DNA of 64,000 nucleotides from Pseudomonas fluorescens (GTDB lineage: Bacteria > Pseudomonadota > Gammaproteobacteria > Pseudomonadales > Pseudomonadaceae): NCBI RefSeq assembly GCF_004683905.1, contig NZ_CP038438.1, positions 2,418,001 through 2,482,000 on the forward strand. The letters run 5' to 3'. The notes beneath the pieces were generated by a model. That model did not search any database. It was not told the origin of the DNA and saw only the letters and a list, made by a program, of their open reading frames with translations. Position numbers and translations under genes: made by a program. Of the stretch, positions 61,414 to 64,000 are shown in pieces (the first letter of the stretch is position 1; the number at the start of each line of letters is the position of its first letter).

Positions 61414-62355
61414 ATGAATAGATCCTCTGATGGGTTTTATCCTGCCTTCGAAGGAGAGTCGAGCAACGTGTCAGGCGTGTCCTGGGGCGCGATTTTCGCG
61501 GGCGCAGCGGCGGCCGCAGCACTGTCGATGATTTTAGTGCTGCTTGGCTTCGGTTTGGGATTCTCTGCCGTTTCACCTTGGGCCGGGGAGGGCATCAGCG
61601 CCAAGGGTCTGGGGATTTCGACGATTGTCTGGCTGGCGGCGACGCAAATCATCGCCTCCGGTCTGGGTGGCTACATCGCCGGTCGGCTGCGGGTGAAGTG
61701 GGCCAACATGCACGGGGATGAAGTGTATTTTCGTGATACTGCCCATGGCTTCCTCGCCTGGTGTGTGGCCACGCTGGTCACCGCAGTATTGGTAGTCGGC
61801 TCGGTCAGCAGTGTGATCAGTGGCGGTGTGCAGGCCGGTGCCAGTGTCGCCGGTGGCGCAGCGGCAGCCGCGACTCAGGCTGCCGGTAGCGCAGCGGCCA
61901 ACACCGACAGCAATCAGTACGGTTACTACATCGACAATCTGTTCCGCGATGACCGTCCAGCATCGGTCAGTGATGATGCCGCCCATGGCGCCGTAGCGCG
62001 GATCTTCGCCCAGAGCCTGGCCAACGGCCAACTCAGCCCGGAAGACCGTACCTACCTCGCGCAACTGGTTGCACAACGAACCAATCTGAGTCAGGCCGAC
62101 GCCGAGAAGCGTGTCGATGAAGTGTATGCCCGCACTCAGAAGGCCATCGCCGACGCCAAAGTCAAAGCCCAACAGGCTGCCGACACCGCTGCGAAAGTTG
62201 CTGCCTGGACCTCGCTGTGGATGTTCATCGCGTTGCTGGCCGGTGCGTTCTTCGCCAGTCTCGCCGCCACCTTCGGCGGTCGTCGCCGGGATGCGGTCGA
62301 GTACGTTGAAGTCGAGACCTACGCCACCACGACCACTCTGCCTCCAGTCCGTTAA
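61414..62355 (+). CDS. Membrane protein, Ala/Gly-rich, uncharacterised
   Basis: 313 residues. Three N-terminal helices (WGAIFAGAAAAAALSMILVLLG, IVWLAATQIIASGLGGYIAG, LAWCVATLVTAVLVVGSVSS), a soluble middle with a helical region LTYLAQLV-like (TYLAQLVAQRTNLSQADAEKRV) and a final helix (SLWMFIALLAGAFFASLAATFGG). Similar proteins occur across Pseudomonas and Burkholderia without function. Probably sigma-54 dependent. A 24-residue membrane peptide is encoded 14 bases downstream. Confidence 0.82.
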   Translation: MNRSSDGFYPAFEGESSNVSGVSWGAIFAGAAAAAALSMILVLLGFGLGFSAVSPWAGEGISAKGLGISTIVWLAATQIIASGLGGYIAGRLRVKWANMHGDEVYFRDTAHGFLAWCVATLVTAVLVVGSVSSVISGGVQAGASVAGGAAAAATQAAGSAAANTDSNQYGYYIDNLFRDDRPASVSDDAAHGAVARIFAQSLANGQLSPEDRTYLAQLVAQRTNLSQADAEKRVDEVYARTQKAIADAKVKAQQAADTAAKVAAWTSLWMFIALLAGAFFASLAATFGGRRRDAVEYVEVETYATTTTLPPVR

Positions 62356-62369
62356 CAAGGAGAATCACC

Positions 62370-62444
62370 ATGCGCTCTCTATTACTGTTTTTCCTCGGTG
62401 TGCCAATCCCGATCATCATCCTGATCGCCCTGTTCGTACACTGA
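62370..62444 (+). CDS. 24-residue hydrophobic membrane peptide
   Basis: Begins ATGCGCTCT eight bases after AAGGAG and encodes MRSLLLFF-LGVPIPIIIL-IALFVH, one membrane helix with a PIP kink. It follows the larger membrane protein by 14 bases and is followed by a strong terminator, so it ends that operon. Very similar short peptides with LGVPIPIIIL are, as I recall, found in many proteobacteria after related membrane genes. Function unknown. Confidence 0.75.
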   Translation: MRSLLLFFLGVPIPIIILIALFVH

Positions 62445-62474
62445 TTCCAATGCTCCATTGAGGCCCATGCCTCG

Positions 62475-62508
62475 GCCGCTTTCACTTCACGGTGAAAGCG
62501 GCTTTTTG
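62475..62508 (+). terminator. Rho-independent terminator after the small membrane peptide
   Basis: GCCGCTTTCAC/GTGAAAGCGGC, 11-bp stem, followed by TTTTT. Confidence 0.93.
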
Positions 62509-62569
62509 CTTTCTGGCGTGCACCATTCGTCTTCTTCAACCGAATCGTTGAACAATCCGACCGCTTTCA

Positions 62570-62611
62570 CTGGCCTGGATCAATATTCGCGTTTGTAACT
62601 TCCCCTAACGT
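62570..62611 (+). promoter_or_regulatory. ANR-type promoter of hcnA
   Basis: CTGGC-CTGG-ATCAA (62570-62583) resembles the FNR/ANR box TTGAT-N4-ATCAA with the right half perfect. A -10-like TAACGT at 62606-62611 is placed as expected for a box centred at -41.5. Low-oxygen induction of HCN synthesis by ANR is known in this genus. Confidence 0.7.
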
Positions 62612-62771
62612 AAATGTTCCAGGCCTTCGCTGAGGTTTGAACTACAGTGCTTCACGCGCACTTTGCTGCGCTGACGAAGTACCCGCGAGCCCGCCTGTAA
62701 TCGAACAATAAACGGGCCGCACGGTGTAGAGCAGCAAGGAGCTGACGCAATACCTTCCCCCTGAACCTTTT

Positions 62772-62779
62772 CACGGATG
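62772..62779 (+). promoter_or_regulatory. RsmA/RsmE binding motif at the hcnA ribosome site
   Basis: CACGGATG fits the A(N)GGA-type CsrA/RsmA consensus and overlaps the ribosome-binding region of hcnA. A further GGA lies in CAAGGAGC (62735). In P. protegens this site mediates Gac/Rsm translational control. Confidence 0.75.
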
Positions 62780-62788
62780 AACTTCGTA

Positions 62789-63103
62789 ATGCACTGCCTA
62801 GAACGCACTTTCGATATCCAGCCCCTGACCCAGGCGGATATGACCGTCCACATCAATGGTCAACCGGTGACGGCGGCCATTGGCGAAACCGTCCTGAGCG
62901 TTATCCAGTCCCTTGGCGTGCGCCAGGTCGCACGCAACGACCATGGCCAGATCAGCGGCGCCTACTGCGGCATGGGTGTGTGCCAGTGCTGCCTGGTGAA
63001 GATCAACGGCCGCCACAAGCGCCGTGCCTGTCAGACCGTGGTGCGCGACGGCATGCAGATCGAAACCCAGGTCAACCGCATCAACGAGCAGGAGGTCGTA
63101 TGA
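62789..63103 (+). CDS. hcnA: Hydrogen cyanide synthase subunit HcnA
   Basis: 104 residues, a [2Fe-2S] ferredoxin-like subunit of the membrane-bound HcnABC enzyme, which oxidises glycine to HCN and carbon dioxide. Cluster cysteines are in GAYCGMGVCQCCLV with a fourth in RRACQT. The start MHCLERTFDIQPL matches HcnA; the frame is open four codons upstream. The leader of about 170 bases carries an ANR box and GGA motifs. The stop overlaps hcnB as ATGA. Confidence 0.93.
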   Translation: MHCLERTFDIQPLTQADMTVHINGQPVTAAIGETVLSVIQSLGVRQVARNDHGQISGAYCGMGVCQCCLVKINGRHKRRACQTVVRDGMQIETQVNRINEQEVV

Positions 63104-64000
63104 GCCTGCAACCGGTGATCGTCGGCGGTGGTCCGGCGGGGATGGCGGCGGCCATCGAGCTGGCGCGTCATGGGGTGCGCTGCACCTTGCTCGAAGAGGC
63201 CTCGCGTCTTGGTGGCGTGGTCTATCGCGGGCCGCTGCGCGACGGCGTGCAACTGGATTATCTGGGGCCGCGCTATTCCGAAGCCCTGAGCAAACTGCAC
63301 GGTGATTTCCAGGAACAGTCCGGGTTGATCGACGTGCGCCTCAATCATCGCGTGGTCGGCGCCGAAGGCACCCGCGCGCTGGTGGTGCTCGACGGCGACG
63401 AGCAGCTGCACGAGATCGAGTATCCGCAATTGCTGCTGGCCGCCGGCTGCCACGAACGCAGCGTGCCGTTTCCCGGCTGGACCCTGCCGGGGGTGATCAT
63501 GCTCGGCGGCCTGCAACTGCAAATCAAAAGTGGCGTGGTCAAGCCGCAAGGGCCGGTGATCATCGCCGGCACCGGGCCGCTGCTGCCGCTGGTGGCCACG
63601 CAGCTGCACGCGTCCGGCGTCAAGGTCGCGGGCGTGTACGAAGCCTGCGCGTTCGGCAAGATCGCCCGCGAAAGCCTGGCGTTGCTGAACAAGCCGCAGC
63701 TGTTCCTCGACGGTTTGAGCATGCTTGCTTACCTTAAACTGCACGGCATCCCGATGAACTACGGCTGGGGCGTGGTCGAAGCCCACGGCGACGGCGAGCT
63801 GAAAAGCGTCACCGTGGCACCTTACTCGGCCAGCTGGGAGCCGGACCTGACGCGCATCGAGCGCTTCGAAGCGCAGACCCTGGCGGTCGGTTACGGCTTC
63901 ATTCCGCGCACCCAGCTCAGTCAGCAGATGGGCCTCGATCACGGTTTCAGCGACGACGGTTACCTGCGCGCCAATTCGAACAACTGGCAGCAAAGCAACG
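63100..64000 (+). CDS. hcnB: Hydrogen cyanide synthase subunit HcnB (N-terminal 300 residues)
   Basis: FAD-dependent dehydrogenase subunit. FAD motif VIVGGGPAGMAAAIELA at the N-terminus, second nucleotide motif VIIAGTGPLLPLVA near residue 150, and the HcnB-like YGFIPRTQLSQQMGLDHGF near the window edge. It is coupled to hcnA by ATGA, with AGGAGG just upstream. It runs off the window; hcnC is expected next. Confidence 0.93.
   Translation, partial: MSLQPVIVGGGPAGMAAAIELARHGVRCTLLEEASRLGGVVYRGPLRDGVQLDYLGPRYSEALSKLHGDFQEQSGLIDVRLNHRVVGAEGTRALVVLDGDEQLHEIEYPQLLLAAGCHERSVPFPGWTLPGVIMLGGLQLQIKSGVVKPQGPVIIAGTGPLLPLVATQLHASGVKVAGVYEACAFGKIARESLALLNKPQLFLDGLSMLAYLKLHGIPMNYGWGVVEAHGDGELKSVTVAPYSASWEPDLTRIERFEAQTLAVGYGFIPRTQLSQQMGLDHGFSDDGYLRANSNNWQQSN

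Overview
The window is chromosomal DNA of a Pseudomonas of the P. fluorescens group. The evidence is the gene order lolA-rarA-crcB-serS-cysG followed by tusDCB-tusE, the many REP/REPIN palindromes built on the core GGAGCGGGCTTGCTCGCGAA, two DUF6124 proteins, and the start of a hydrogen cyanide synthase operon (hcnAB) under apparent ANR and Gac/Rsm control. No tRNA, rRNA, insertion sequence, prophage or CRISPR array was seen.

Layout. 0-9 kb is core housekeeping: lolA (partial), rarA, crcB, serS, cysG, a glutathionyl-hydroquinone reductase, ybiB and the tRNA 2-thiouridine sulfur relay tusDCBE. 9-13.3 kb holds small accessory genes and a chitin-degrading pair (AA10 LPMO and GH18 chitinase), both without a recognisable export signal. 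13.4-25.6 kb is the most notable region. It holds a MocR-type regulator divergent from a ten-gene operon whose core (YqcI/YcgG-family heme enzyme, arginase-like hydrolase, DapF-like racemase, cysteine-synthase-like enzyme, homoserine-acetyltransferase-like enzyme, ATP-grasp ligase) matches dcsA, B, C, D, E and G of the D-cycloserine pathway known from Streptomyces lavendulae, in the same order. Around this core are an MFS exporter, a second AlaA-type alanine transaminase, an FAD/NAD(P)-binding protein and a short-chain dehydrogenase. A strong terminator closes the operon.

25.6-48.7 kb is mixed metabolism, transport and regulation: Nudix, Ogt, gamma-glutamyltransferase, cysteine hydrolase, SulP and DMT transporters, a diguanylate cyclase, a chorismate mutase, a MATE pump, YceI, TetR regulators, a P1 peptidase and a polyamine-type binding protein with a LuxR regulator. 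At 29.36-30.2 kb lies a tandem array of six near-identical REPINs, and the preceding cysteine hydrolase gene seems to have frameshifted into it. 48.7-54.2 kb contains two DUF6124 genes and a 1165-residue Ig-like repeat protein. The leader of the first DUF6124 gene has an elaborate predicted RNA fold: two hairpins share an identical 8-nt loop on covarying stems, and an 11-nt stretch is perfectly complementary to the Shine-Dalgarno region. 54-64 kb carries a 23S-type methyltransferase, response regulators, an OmpR-type two-component system, a probable sigma-54-driven membrane protein with a 24-residue companion, and hcnA-hcnB (cut by the window end).

How the genes work together. In the dcs operon L-arginine would be N-hydroxylated (DcsA) and cleaved to hydroxyurea and ornithine (DcsB). 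L-serine would be O-acetylated (DcsE) and joined to hydroxyurea (DcsD). The O-ureido-L-serine would be epimerised (DcsC) and cyclised with ATP (DcsG) to D-cycloserine. Export by the MFS protein, a spare PLP transaminase as insensitive target, and a PLP-binding regulator able to react with the drug would make a coherent production, immunity and sensing unit. The pathway assignment rests on family recognition and key residues; the immunity and sensing roles are inference.
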